The notes below the pieces were generated by a model. The model had not been told where the DNA came from, did not search any database, and worked only from the letters and a program-made list of their open reading frames with translations. From Arenibacter echinorum (GTDB lineage Bacteria > Bacteroidota > Bacteroidia > Flavobacteriales > Flavobacteriaceae), in NCBI RefSeq assembly GCF_003259375.1, contig NZ_QLLN01000006.1, forward strand, positions 248,001 to 312,000: a DNA stretch of 64,000 nt, given 5' to 3'. How positions within the stretch are numbered: position 1 is the first letter of the stretch; each line of letters starts with the position of its first letter. The translations under genes were made by a program, and so were the position numbers. Of the stretch, positions 1 to 8,187 are shown in pieces.

Positions 1-1767
1 GATTTTGAAAAACCTGAAATAAAATGGTTTGAAGGGGCACAATTAAATATTACCGAAAATTGTATAGATAGGCATTTACTTACTAGGGGAGAAAAAACGG
101 CCATTATTTTTGAGCCCAATAATCCGGAAGAGGAAGCCCAGCACATTACCTATCACCAGTTACACGAACGCGTATGCCAGCTGGCCAATGTATTAAAGGA
201 CAAGGGTGTTAAAAAGGGAGATCGGGTTTGTATTTACCTACCCATGATCCCGGAATTGTCCATTGCCCTCTTGGCCTGTGCCCGGATAGGAGCAATCCAC
301 TCGGTGGTTTTTGCCGGTTTTTCATCCACCGCCTTATCTACAAGAATCAATGACAGTGACTGTAAATTGGTAATTACCTCAGATGGATCTTATAGAGGTT
401 CTAAATCTATAGACCTGAAGGGAATTGTAGACGAAGCCTTAGAAGATTGTCCCGGTGTTAAATCTGTTTTGGTAGTGAAGCGCACCAATGCCGAAATAAA
501 AATGAAAGAAGGTCGCGATGAATGGTTACAAAACTTGCTGGAAAATGCATATTTGGATTGTGTCCCCGAAATCATGGACGCCGAGGATCCTTTATTCATA
601 TTGTACACCTCTGGATCTACTGGTAAGCCTAAGGGCATGGTACATACCACCGCAGGTTATTTGGTGTATACCGCTTATACCTTCAAGAATGTTTTTCAAT
701 ACACCGAAAACGATGTTTATTGGTGTACCGCGGATATAGGCTGGGTTACCGGACATAGTTATATTGTTTATGGACCCTTGGCAAATGGTGCCACTACACT
801 AATGTTCGAAGGGGTTCCCAGCTATCCTGATTTTGGCAGGTTTTGGGAGATCATAGAAAAACATAAGGTAAACCAGTTTTACACGGCCCCTACAGCCATT
901 AGGGCCTTGGCCAAACAAAATATTTCCTTTGCCGAAAAACACGACCTGTCGTCCTTAAAAGTATTGGGCTCCGTTGGGGAACCCATTAACGAAGAAGCTT
1001 GGCACTGGTACAATGATGTCATTGGAAAAAAGAATAGTCCCATTGTGGATACTTGGTGGCAAACAGAAACAGGAGGCATAATGATAACGCCCATTCCTTA
1101 TGTAACCCCAACCAAACCCACTTATGCCACATTGCCTTTTATAGGCATACAACCAGCATTGATGGACGAGCAGGGCAAGGAACTCAAAGGCAACCAGGTA
1201 GAAGGTCGCCTATGTATAAAATTCCCTTGGCCAGGAATGGCAAGGACTATCTGGGGCAATCATGAACGTTATAAGGACACCTATTTCTCTGCCTACCCCA
1301 ACAAATATTTTTCAGGGGATGGCGCCTTAAGGGACGAGGTAGGATATTATAGAATTACCGGCCGTGTAGACGATGTAATCATCGTATCTGGCCACAACTT
1401 GGGTACGGCCCCAATAGAGGATGCCATAAACGAACACCCAGCAGTATCGGAATCGGCCATAGTAGGCTTCCCACACGATATTAAGGGAAATGCACTTTAC
1501 GGTTATGTAATCCTTAAGGAAACAGGGGAATCCCGTAACCACGATAATTTAAGGATCGAAATTAACCAGATTATCACGGAGCACATTGGCCCTATAGCCA
1601 AATTGGATAAGATACAGTTTACCTCCGGCCTGCCAAAGACACGTTCCGGCAAGATCATGAGACGTATCCTGCGCAAGATTGCCAGTAGGGACATGAACAA
1701 TTTGGGAGATACTAGTACACTGCTAAATCCAGAAGTAGTAGAAGAAATTAAGGACAACGTCCTATAA
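1..1767 (+). CDS. acs: Acetyl-CoA synthetase (AMP-forming), 5'-truncated by window edge
   Basis: Converts acetate, ATP and CoA to acetyl-CoA via acetyl-AMP in the cytoplasm. The frame is open from base 1 and gives 588 residues; full-length Acs is about 630-650, so roughly 45-60 N-terminal residues lie outside the window. Visible motifs are the ATP loop YTSGSTGKPKG (from fragment residue 202), TWWQTETGG with the tryptophan that in the family restricts the pocket to acetate, the hinge YYRITGRVDDV and the C-terminal KTRSGKIMRR holding the acetylatable catalytic lysine. The tail LGDTSTLLNPEVV is typical of Acs. Oddity: the usual GHR(L/M)GTAE segment reads GHNLGTAPIEDAI, with Asn replacing Arg. 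A nested hairpin follows the stop. Family assignment is very secure. Confidence 0.97.
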   Translation, partial: DFEKPEIKWFEGAQLNITENCIDRHLLTRGEKTAIIFEPNNPEEEAQHITYHQLHERVCQLANVLKDKGVKKGDRVCIYLPMIPELSIALLACARIGAIHSVVFAGFSSTALSTRINDSDCKLVITSDGSYRGSKSIDLKGIVDEALEDCPGVKSVLVVKRTNAEIKMKEGRDEWLQNLLENAYLDCVPEIMDAEDPLFILYTSGSTGKPKGMVHTTAGYLVYTAYTFKNVFQYTENDVYWCTADIGWVTGHSYIVYGPLANGATTLMFEGVPSYPDFGRFWEIIEKHKVNQFYTAPTAIRALAKQNISFAEKHDLSSLKVLGSVGEPINEEAWHWYNDVIGKKNSPIVDTWWQTETGGIMITPIPYVTPTKPTYATLPFIGIQPALMDEQGKELKGNQVEGRLCIKFPWPGMARTIWGNHERYKDTYFSAYPNKYFSGDGALRDEVGYYRITGRVDDVIIVSGHNLGTAPIEDAINEHPAVSESAIVGFPHDIKGNALYGYVILKETGESRNHDNLRIEINQIITEHIGPIAKLDKIQFTSGLPKTRSGKIMRRILRKIASRDMNNLGDTSTLLNPEVVEEIKDNVL

Positions 1768-1776
1768 TTAAATGGT

Positions 1777-1843
1777 GGGGCATTGCCACTTTATTGAAAA
1801 ACATAAAGTGGCCGTGCTTTCCGCTATGTCTTTTTTATGCCCC
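1777..1843. terminator. Nested hairpin downstream of acs
   Basis: An inner perfect 10-bp stem (GCCACTTTAT at 1785-1794, ATAAAGTGGC at 1803-1812, 8-nt loop) sits inside an outer 7-bp repeat (GGGGCAT at 1777-1783, ATGCCCC at 1837-1843). Six T residues precede the outer right arm rather than following the inner stem, so this is not a textbook intrinsic terminator. It begins 9 bases after the acs stop and is best read as a transcript end or 3' stabiliser, possibly shared with the small minus-strand frame at 1865-2008. Confidence 0.5.
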
Positions 1844-1864
1844 GGATATTTTGCCATTATATAT

Positions 1865-2008
1865 TTAAAATCCAAATGACATAAAAAAGGATGCCGCTGC
1901 AATCACTAATGCGGAGAACAACCATTGCCTCAAGGGCGAACGGATTTCCGTAAAATGTTTAAACGCTGGTTTATGTAATAATAGTAAATTGGCATGTGTT
2001 ACAAGCAA
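1865..2008 (-). CDS. Possible small single-pass membrane protein (47 aa)
   Basis: This short frame reads on the minus strand from TTG at 2008 to TAA at 1865. The product has a hydrophobic N-terminal stretch (LLVTHANLLLL), a basic middle (HKPAFKHFTEIRSPLRQW) and a C-terminal segment rich in Leu, Ile, Val, Ala and Phe ending SFGF that could span a membrane. The codons look like those of neighbouring genes. It is convergent with acs and the hairpin at 1777-1843 lies between them, a normal arrangement for real genes here. Against it: no ATG, no clear ribosome-binding site, and only 48 codons. The rest of the gap up to 2174 holds a small palindrome. I do not recognise a family. Confidence 0.3.
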   Translation of the reverse strand: MLVTHANLLLLHKPAFKHFTEIRSPLRQWLFSALVIAAASFFMSFGF

Positions 2009-2126
2009 GATGCTTTTTATTTAATTCCAATACCCTGGAGATTCCAAATAATTGAAATTCATTGGGTAAAAATGAATTCTTTACAGGCTCCAGCAATTAA
2101 TTTTAAGTCAATTAAATCACGGTAGG

Positions 2127-2152
2127 CCCGCCTGAATAGAACGGGCAGGCGG
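2127..2152. repeat. Short GC-rich palindrome (REP-like)
   Basis: CCGCCTG (2128-2134) and CAGGCGG (2146-2152) form a 7-bp inverted repeat around an 11-nt loop, a GC-rich island in AT-rich intergenic DNA. Such CCGCC/GGCGG palindromes recur between genes in flavobacterial genomes (general knowledge). I found only this copy here. It lies about 40 bases before the HipA-like gene and might act on its mRNA. Confidence 0.4.
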
Positions 2153-2192
2153 CAGAGCATTTAAATCTCACTTAGTGAGCAACTTTTCCTAT

Positions 2193-2972
2193 ATGAGTAA
2201 AATAGATATCAGGACAGTGGATGTCGTTCAATATATAAAGCCCTTGCGCGAAGGAGGCTCCCTCCCTGCAATTGTAAAGGCCGATGACGGATTCCTTTAC
2301 GTTTTAAAGTTCAGGGGTGCCGGTCAGGGTAAAAAAGCATTGATCGCAGAGCTTATCGGCGGAGAATTTGCCAGGGCCATAGGACTAAAGGTTCCTGAAA
2401 TGGTGTTCATGAACCTGGATGATTCTTTTAGCAAGACAGAGCCGGATGAGGAAATTCAGGATCTTCTAAAATTCAGCGTTGGCCTAAATCTAGGGCTGCA
2501 TTTTTTATCCAGTGCCATTACCTATGATCCCCTAGTATCCCAAATTGATGAAATGACTGCTTCAAAAGTGGTATTATTGGATAGCCTTATCAGCAATATA
2601 GACCGTACTGCCAAAAACACCAACCTATTGCATTGGAACAAGGAATTATGGGTCATAGACCATGGCGCAAGTTTTTATTTTCACCATAACTGGGATACAT
2701 GGAAAAATCATCTTACCAGAACTTTTCCCCTTATAAAAGACCACGTACTTCTATCCAGGGCCTCTAAATTAGCTGAAGCCGCTCAGGTAATAACACAAAC
2801 CATAGATAGTAACAAGATTGCCGAAATTATTGCAACAATTCCAGAGGACTGGCTACAGAACGAATCAGATTCCTTGACTCCTGAAGAAATGAGATCGGCC
2901 TATATAGAATATATAAACACCAAACTTTCTATGATTCAATTGTTGGTAAAAGAGTCTGAAGATGCAAGATAG
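2193..2972 (+). CDS. HipA-like protein kinase (HipA_2 family)
   Basis: A 259-residue protein resembling the short HipA_2 group of HipA-type Ser/Thr kinases. Kinase landmarks (numbered from the ATG at 2193): YVLKF with candidate ATP-binding Lys39 following the GGSLPA and DDGF turns, the glycine-rich RGAGQG, a catalytic loop SNIDRTAKN with Asp137 and Asn142, and a metal-binding IDHG with Asp156. It lacks the extra N-terminal domain of classical E. coli HipA, and no HipB-like helix-turn-helix gene is adjacent. The frame also opens at a GTG six codons upstream (2175); ATG is preferred because family members begin near the IDIRTVDVV motif. It overlaps the downstream DUF3037 gene by 11 bases, implying co-translation. 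The substrate is unknown. Confidence 0.8.
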   Translation: MSKIDIRTVDVVQYIKPLREGGSLPAIVKADDGFLYVLKFRGAGQGKKALIAELIGGEFARAIGLKVPEMVFMNLDDSFSKTEPDEEIQDLLKFSVGLNLGLHFLSSAITYDPLVSQIDEMTASKVVLLDSLISNIDRTAKNTNLLHWNKELWVIDHGASFYFHHNWDTWKNHLTRTFPLIKDHVLLSRASKLAEAAQVITQTIDSNKIAEIIATIPEDWLQNESDSLTPEEMRSAYIEYINTKLSMIQLLVKESEDAR

Positions 2973-3345
2973 GGTTAAATATGAATATGCCATAATTAGA
3001 ATTGTTCCCAAAGTGGAGCGCGAAGAATTCTTTAATGTGGGCGTTATACTTTTCTCAAAAAGGAAAAAATTTCTTGGTGTAAAATTTCATATCTGTAAAA
3101 ATAAGTTGGCCACCTTTTCATGTGAAGTCGACTTCGATACCTTGAAGAACTATTTAAACGCCTGGGAAGACATCTGTATTGGATCTCCAAAAGGAGGCGC
3201 CATAGGTGAATTGGAATTATCGGATAGGTTCAGGTGGTTAACAGCGTCCAGAAGTACTATTATACAAAGTTCCGAAACCCACTCTGGCCTATGTCTGGAC
3301 CCACAAAAAGAACTGGAAGACATATTCAGCCAATGCGTTTTATAG
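2962..3345 (+). CDS. DUF3037 domain protein
   Basis: A 127-residue soluble protein with the DUF3037 signature YEYAIIRIVPKVEREEFFNVGVILF followed by alternating beta and alpha segments. The ATG lies inside the end of the HipA-like kinase gene (11-base overlap), so the two are translationally coupled. From family knowledge, DUF3037 proteins are repeatedly found next to HipA_2 kinases, but no biochemical role is established. The product might be a substrate, an inhibitor or a structural partner of the kinase. There is no signal peptide or membrane segment. Confidence 0.8.
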   Translation: MQDRVKYEYAIIRIVPKVEREEFFNVGVILFSKRKKFLGVKFHICKNKLATFSCEVDFDTLKNYLNAWEDICIGSPKGGAIGELELSDRFRWLTASRSTIIQSSETHSGLCLDPQKELEDIFSQCVL

Positions 3346-3582
3346 GGTAAAGCTGTATTGATATAATTTAAAAACTTGGGCCATGCCAGTAAAACTCCTG
3401 CCCTAATCGAGTATTGGACAAACCAACAGGTTCATTTTATTAAACCCCACCTTCTTCCTTTAGAAAGGAACCTTAAGCAAACACAACACTCACAATCAAT
3501 TGATTATAAGCCTAAAAGTTTTACATTAGATCATTGGAGCTTACCAGGCTCAAGTTAAAAAAACCACCTAACCAATCCACCA

Positions 3583-4884
3583 ATGAAAGAAACCAACGAA
3601 CACTTAAAGAGGGAGGTCGGTGTTATGGGCCTTAGCGCCAATCTGGTAAATATTATGATAGGGGCCGGTATCTTTGCCCTCCCTGCCATTGTTGCGGCCG
3701 GATTAGGTTCCTCCAGTATTTTCGCTTATCTATTCTGTGGCCTGCTAATTGCGCTGGTAATGCTCTGCTTTGCAGAAGTTGGCAGCAAAGTAACTACTTC
3801 TGGTGGGGCCTATACCTATATAGAAACCTCGTTCGGGCCTTATTTTGGCTTTCTTACCGTTATCTTATTCGTTCTTTCCGCAACATCGGCAGATGCAGCA
3901 GTATCCAATGCCCTTGTGGATATCATTGGAACTATGTTTCCCGTATTTAAATCGAACACCCTCAGAATATTGATTTTTTTTATTCTTTTTGGCACATTGG
4001 GGTATGTCAACGTTAGGGGAATAAAAGAAGGAATGTCTGTGGTAAAGACCATAACCATTATCAAACTAATCCCACTATTACTGTTGGTTATTTTTTCATG
4101 GGGAGAGGTATCCTTGGATCATCTCGCCATAAATTCGGTTGCTAGCATTGAAGATATTGGTAAAATATCGCTTATTCTATTTTTTGCATTTCAAGGTGCA
4201 GAGTCGGGTCTATCCATTAGTGGGGAGGTTAAAGATCCAAACAAAAATATACCTAAGGCCATATTTATAAGTGTTGTTGGCGTTTTAATCCTCTATATCC
4301 TTATCCAAACGGTTTCCTTAGGGGTACTTGGGGCATCATTGGCCACCTTTAAGGAAAATCCCCTTAGCTATGTCGCCGATCAGGTTTTTGGCCCCATAGG
4401 CTTTACTATTATAACCGTTGGTGCAGCAGTTTCCATGCTCGGAAATTTAAGCAGTGAAATTTTGAGCATTCCCAGAGTCTTGTTTAGGGCTTCAAAAGAT
4501 AAGGTACTGCCCCTTAGTACACTCTCTAAAGTTCACGACAGATTTTCCACTCCCTACATTGCAATAATCGGCTATGCCAGCTCGGGATTTTTACTTGCCA
4601 CCTTTGGCGGATTTCAACAAATGGCCATTATCTCCAGTGCATCCATTTTATTGGTCTATTTGGGAGTAACACTTGCGGTAATCAAGCAGAGAAGAAAAAA
4701 GTTGATACGGACCAAAAATGAATTTAGGATACCCGGAGGCTATCTGGTTCCGATGCTATCGGTCATAATTATTGTTTGGCTACTATCCAACATGGAACGC
4801 CAGGAGTTTATCGGGTTTGGAATCTCTTTAACGATCCTAACCTTCATCTATTTCCTAAAGGGCATATTTTGGAAAAAAAAATAA
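3583..4884 (+). CDS. APC-superfamily amino acid permease
   Basis: Inner-membrane secondary transporter of 433 residues, with about 12 hydrophobic segments, as expected for the APC (amino acid/polyamine/organocation) superfamily. The first helix carries the unwound substrate motif GAGIFALP, and helix 2-3 has EVGSKVTTSGGAYTY, close to the family consensus. The LeuT-like fold implies proton- or sodium-coupled uptake or exchange of amino acids; the substrate cannot be read from sequence. It stands alone: 237 bases separate it from the DUF3037 gene and the next gene is convergent. Confidence 0.9.
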   Translation: MKETNEHLKREVGVMGLSANLVNIMIGAGIFALPAIVAAGLGSSSIFAYLFCGLLIALVMLCFAEVGSKVTTSGGAYTYIETSFGPYFGFLTVILFVLSATSADAAVSNALVDIIGTMFPVFKSNTLRILIFFILFGTLGYVNVRGIKEGMSVVKTITIIKLIPLLLLVIFSWGEVSLDHLAINSVASIEDIGKISLILFFAFQGAESGLSISGEVKDPNKNIPKAIFISVVGVLILYILIQTVSLGVLGASLATFKENPLSYVADQVFGPIGFTIITVGAAVSMLGNLSSEILSIPRVLFRASKDKVLPLSTLSKVHDRFSTPYIAIIGYASSGFLLATFGGFQQMAIISSASILLVYLGVTLAVIKQRRKKLIRTKNEFRIPGGYLVPMLSVIIIVWLLSNMERQEFIGFGISLTILTFIYFLKGIFWKKK

Positions 4885-4946
4885 TCTTCCCAATGTCATT
4901 GGATTCCATTTTAAATAAAGAAGGTGTTTGATAGTAAGTGATTGGA

Positions 4947-5183
4947 TTAAGCTAATTTAGCTTTGTTCAATTTAGTTGAGAAAGACAATTCTTTTTTAAC
5001 CCTAGAATTTTTGAACATGTACAAACGAGCTACTTTGTTTTCGTTTTTTACAGAAACTTCATATTTAGTAGAAGTAACAATACTCATGGCAACAGTTGCA
5101 ACTTTCACTTCTTGGTCAACAGTGTTTGCTTGTGCAGCTACTCCGATAAAAAGAACAAAGATTAAAGTTAAAAGCGTTTTCAT
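4947..5183 (-). CDS. Small secreted protein, function unknown
   Basis: A 78-residue protein starting MKTLLTLIFVLFIGVAAQA, a standard Sec signal peptide with an AQA cleavage motif near residue 19. The mature part is about 59 residues, basic, rich in Val, Lys and Ser, and likely periplasmic. Small exported proteins of this shape are common in Flavobacteriaceae, but I know no function. It is monocistronic and convergent with the APC permease. On its own strand TAAATTTA, one base off the Bacteroidota -7 element, lies shortly upstream, but no well-spaced -33 TTTG accompanies it. Confidence 0.75.
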   Translation of the reverse strand: MKTLLTLIFVLFIGVAAQANTVDQEVKVATVAMSIVTSTKYEVSVKNENKVARLYMFKNSRVKKELSFSTKLNKAKLA

Positions 5184-5904
5184 GATGCGTTGTTTTGTTA
5201 TGTAAATTTAACGCCACATGTACCCCTGTATAGGTCACAAATCGTTTAAACCTCCTTATTTTTCGGTATCTGACAAATCTTCCGATAAAGTGCAGGAAAT
5301 GCTCGGTGAGTGAAAACGGGACTGGAAAACCTTAATCGATGTTAATGGTATTTAATCGGTAATTCTTACGGAAATTTGAAAATAAAAACAGGATTCATTC
5401 AATATTTGTAGTAATAATCCTTAATAAATTATAAGCACGTCTGGACTAGCAATTCTGATCAAAGTCTTTCTTGGATTATCCGTACATACCTTTGGTAGAT
5501 TAATTAACTAATATTACACCAATAGAGCTGTACCCTTTTTCAAATGAATAATAAATAGCACTAAACCCCGGGGTAAGGCTTGTTCCTATTTAAGGAATCC
5601 CCTCAAGTGCAAGTCAGGGTATTAACCAAAAAGGCGGGGTTCGTTCTACTATTGCATTTCAATGAGCCTGAGCCTTTGAAATATGTGCCTCACGAATAAA
5701 AAACTATTTTAAAACTTTTAAGCAGGAAATCCGTAAGTATTTTCGATATACAAACACTAAAGGATAAAGTATTTGTTAAACATACTTTTGGTAAAACTGT
5801 CTTACCTTTATAAAGGCAGGATTTTTGTAGTCGTATAATTGTGGCATCACCTAAGTTGGTGCGACCAAAAAAAATAGAACATAATAACGTTAAGAAATTT
5901 ATCT
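5184..5904. other. Long intergenic region upstream of msrA
   Basis: About 720 bases without a convincing gene. It is AT-rich with stops in all frames. Signals are limited: TACTTTTG (5783-5790), a match to the Bacteroidota -7 consensus TAnnTTTG; the perfect 12-bp palindrome CCTTTATAAAGG (5805-5816); and a small CACC/GGTG hairpin near 5850, all in front of msrA. A 39-codon open stretch around 5590-5705 lacks an ATG and matches nothing I know. The region could hold a small RNA or a decayed gene, but nothing visible proves either. Confidence 0.4.
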
Positions 5905-6570
5905 ATGAGACTTTTACAGATTACCCTATTTGCAATTTTAGGATTCACCACAATCAGCTGTCAATCCAAAACCAAATCGGAACAAAAGCATGAAATAACT
6001 GCAGGACTCACTCCGAATGAACTTCAACAATATGAAACTGCCTATTTTGCCAGTGGTTGTTTTTGGTGCGTTGAAGCTATTTTTGAAAGTGTAAAAGGAG
6101 TTAAGGAAGTTGTTTCCGGTTATTCTGGCGGCAAGGAAAAAAACCCGACTTACGAGGACGTAGGTTATGGGCGCACTACACATGCCGAGGCGGTAGAAGT
6201 CTATTATGACCCAAAAGTTATTTCTTTTGAAACCTTGGTAAAGGTCTTTTTCGGCTCCCATGATCCTACTACTTTAAACCGCCAAGGTCCGGACAAAGGT
6301 CCTCCATATAGATCTATCGCCTTCTATAAAAGCGACTCCGAAAAGAAAATTATAACCGATTATATTTCCAAATTAGAGAAGGAAAAGGTTTATTCCTCAC
6401 CTATAGTAACAGAAGTAAAACCTTTTACTGTCTTTTACGATGCCGAGGATTATCACCAAGATTATGAAAAAAACAATCCCAATAATTCCTATATCTTAAA
6501 CGTATCGGTACCACGGTTAAAACGATTTCAAGCCAAATTTCCGGAATTGTTAAAAGATCAGTCCCATTAA
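5905..6570 (+). CDS. msrA: Peptide-methionine (S)-S-oxide reductase MsrA, lipoprotein form
   Basis: Reduces the S epimer of methionine sulfoxide in oxidised proteins. The protein has 221 residues. Residues 1-19 are a lipoprotein signal (hydrophobic core then TTISC, lipidated Cys19), so it should be anchored in the periplasm. The MsrA domain starts near residue 45 with the active-site motif GCFWC, catalytic Cys52. The family hallmarks YSGG and GHDPTT-like GSHDPTTLNRQGPD and the DYHQDY segment are present. No MsrB domain is fused and no msrB gene is adjacent. A strong intrinsic terminator follows at 6653-6687. Confidence 0.95.
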   Translation: MRLLQITLFAILGFTTISCQSKTKSEQKHEITAGLTPNELQQYETAYFASGCFWCVEAIFESVKGVKEVVSGYSGGKEKNPTYEDVGYGRTTHAEAVEVYYDPKVISFETLVKVFFGSHDPTTLNRQGPDKGPPYRSIAFYKSDSEKKIITDYISKLEKEKVYSSPIVTEVKPFTVFYDAEDYHQDYEKNNPNNSYILNVSVPRLKRFQAKFPELLKDQSH

Positions 6571-6652
6571 TTTATACACACTATATATTATGGAATCAAT
6601 CCTTGGAAGTTACTACCTACCATAACAGGAAGAATATATAAAATTTATAATT

Positions 6653-6687
6653 TGGCCGACACAATTAATGCTGTCGGCCATTTTTTT
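6653..6687 (+). terminator. Intrinsic terminator of msrA
   Basis: A perfect 9-bp stem TGGCCGACA (6653-6661) / TGTCGGCCA (6672-6680) with a 10-nt loop is followed directly by seven T residues. It is a textbook Rho-independent terminator. Confidence 0.92.
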
Positions 6688-6795
6688 ATGTGTATTTTCA
6701 ATATAACAATCGGGCCAATTTTAGTGTAATAAGGCAATATTTAATCACTTTTTTATACCTTTCAAGCTCACATTTAAAAAAATAAGATTAAAAAA

Positions 6796-8187
6796 ATGAA
6801 ATTACGATCAAAACTCCCTTCTATCTTATTCTCCACTGTACTGCTGGCTTCCTTATTAATGGCTTGCGCAGGGACAGAAAAGGACAACACCCCCTGGATA
6901 AATCTTTTTGATGGCAAAACCTTGAAAGGATGGAACCAAAAAGGTGGAGAAGCCAAATATGAAGTCGTTGATGGCACTATTGTTGGCACCACGGTTCACA
7001 ACACTCCCAACTCCTTTATGACTACCAACGAAATGTACAGTGATTTCATTTTGGAATTGGACTACAAAGTAGATCCATCCATGAATTCCGGTATACAGAT
7101 CAGAAGTAACAGTATTCCAACATACATGGACGGCCGAGTACACGGATATCAGGTTGAAATAGACCCATCGGAAAGAGCTTGGAGTGCGGGTATTTATGAT
7201 GAAGCCAGAAGAGGCTGGTTAAATCCATTGGACAATAACCCTAATGCACAACAGGCATTTAAACAAAATGATTGGAACCACTATAGGATCGAAGCCATTG
7301 GAGACACTATAAAGACCTGGATCAATGACGTACCTGCGGCCTTTCTGATAGATGATAAAACAGCTAGTGGCTTTATTGCCCTACAGGTGCATGGGATAGG
7401 AAAAGACAAAACTGAAGGAACACAAATTGTTTGGAAAAACGTTAAAATACTTACGGATAGCCTTGAAGCCTATTCCAAAAAATCCCCTTTGACACCTATA
7501 ATTACCAAAAACAAGCTTACCGTGGGTGAAGAAAAGGATAACTGGAAACTTCTCTGGGACGGAGAAACCACAAAAGGCTGGAGAGGTGCCCGTTTGGACG
7601 ATTTTCCCGAATCCGGATGGGAAATTAAGGACGGCATACTTACCGTTCTGCCTTCAGGTGGGGAAGAATCTGCCGCTGGAGGAGATATAGTAACAACCGA
7701 TCTATACGGCGATTTTGAATTAAAGGTCGACTTTAAACTAACCGAGGGTGGCAACAGCGGAATAAAGTATTATGTAAATACAGATCTTAACAAAGGACCA
7801 GGGTCTTCCATAGGTCTGGAATATCAAATCCTGGACGATGCCCGCCACCCGGATGCCAAATTGGGCAATCATGATGGCAGTAGAACGGTAGCTTCGTTAT
7901 ACGATCTTATACAGGCAGACCCGAACAAACCCATCAATCCTATCGGGGAATGGAATACTGCCCATATCAAATCGATCAACAACCACGTTGAACATTGGTT
8001 AAATGGAACCAAAGTTTTGGAATATGAAAGAAAAAGCGATGACTATCGCAAATTGGTATCCGAGAGTAAATACGTAAAGTGGCCCAATTTCGGTGAGGGA
8101 GATGAAGGACACATCCTTCTTCAAGATCACGGGGATCTGGTAAGTTTCAAAAACATCAAAATTAAAAGAATAAACAAAAGCGAATAA
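6796..8187 (+). CDS. Lipoprotein with two DUF1080 (3-keto-disaccharide hydrolase) domains
   Basis: A 463-residue protein with a lipoprotein signal (LLMAC, Cys24). It has two concanavalin-like DUF1080 domains (PF06439): about residues 33-215, opening WINLFDGKTLKGW, and about 250-460, opening WKLLWDGETTKGW. Family members act on 3-keto-glycosides, cleaving or hydrolysing sugars oxidised at C3; characterised examples are few. The next gene, a Tat-exported Gfo/Idh/MocA oxidoreductase, begins at the base after this stop codon, fitting a pair in which the oxidoreductase makes or reduces the 3-keto sugar. TACCTTTC about 35 bases upstream resembles a weak -7 element. Substrate not deducible. Confidence 0.88.
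   Translation: MKLRSKLPSILFSTVLLASLLMACAGTEKDNTPWINLFDGKTLKGWNQKGGEAKYEVVDGTIVGTTVHNTPNSFMTTNEMYSDFILELDYKVDPSMNSGIQIRSNSIPTYMDGRVHGYQVEIDPSERAWSAGIYDEARRGWLNPLDNNPNAQQAFKQNDWNHYRIEAIGDTIKTWINDVPAAFLIDDKTASGFIALQVHGIGKDKTEGTQIVWKNVKILTDSLEAYSKKSPLTPIITKNKLTVGEEKDNWKLLWDGETTKGWRGARLDDFPESGWEIKDGILTVLPSGGEESAAGGDIVTTDLYGDFELKVDFKLTEGGNSGIKYYVNTDLNKGPGSSIGLEYQILDDARHPDAKLGNHDGSRTVASLYDLIQADPNKPINPIGEWNTAHIKSINNHVEHWLNGTKVLEYERKSDDYRKLVSESKYVKWPNFGEGDEGHILLQDHGDLVSFKNIKIKRINKSE

Noticed and set aside
3376-3558. 60-codon plus-strand frame between DUF3037 and the APC permease
   Set aside because: No ATG (non-ATG start), no recognisable motif, composition unlike coding sequence; treated as chance.
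5627-5640. 14-base match between intergenic DNA near 5630 and near 50780 (AAAAAGGCGGGGT core)
   Set aside because: A 14-mer match is expected by chance several times in 64 kb, and flanking bases do not match.
5590-5705. 39-codon open stretch ending in PLKYVPHE and suspected decayed transposase
   Set aside because: No start codon other than TTG, no similarity I can name, and nothing else of an insertion sequence (ends, direct repeats) nearby.
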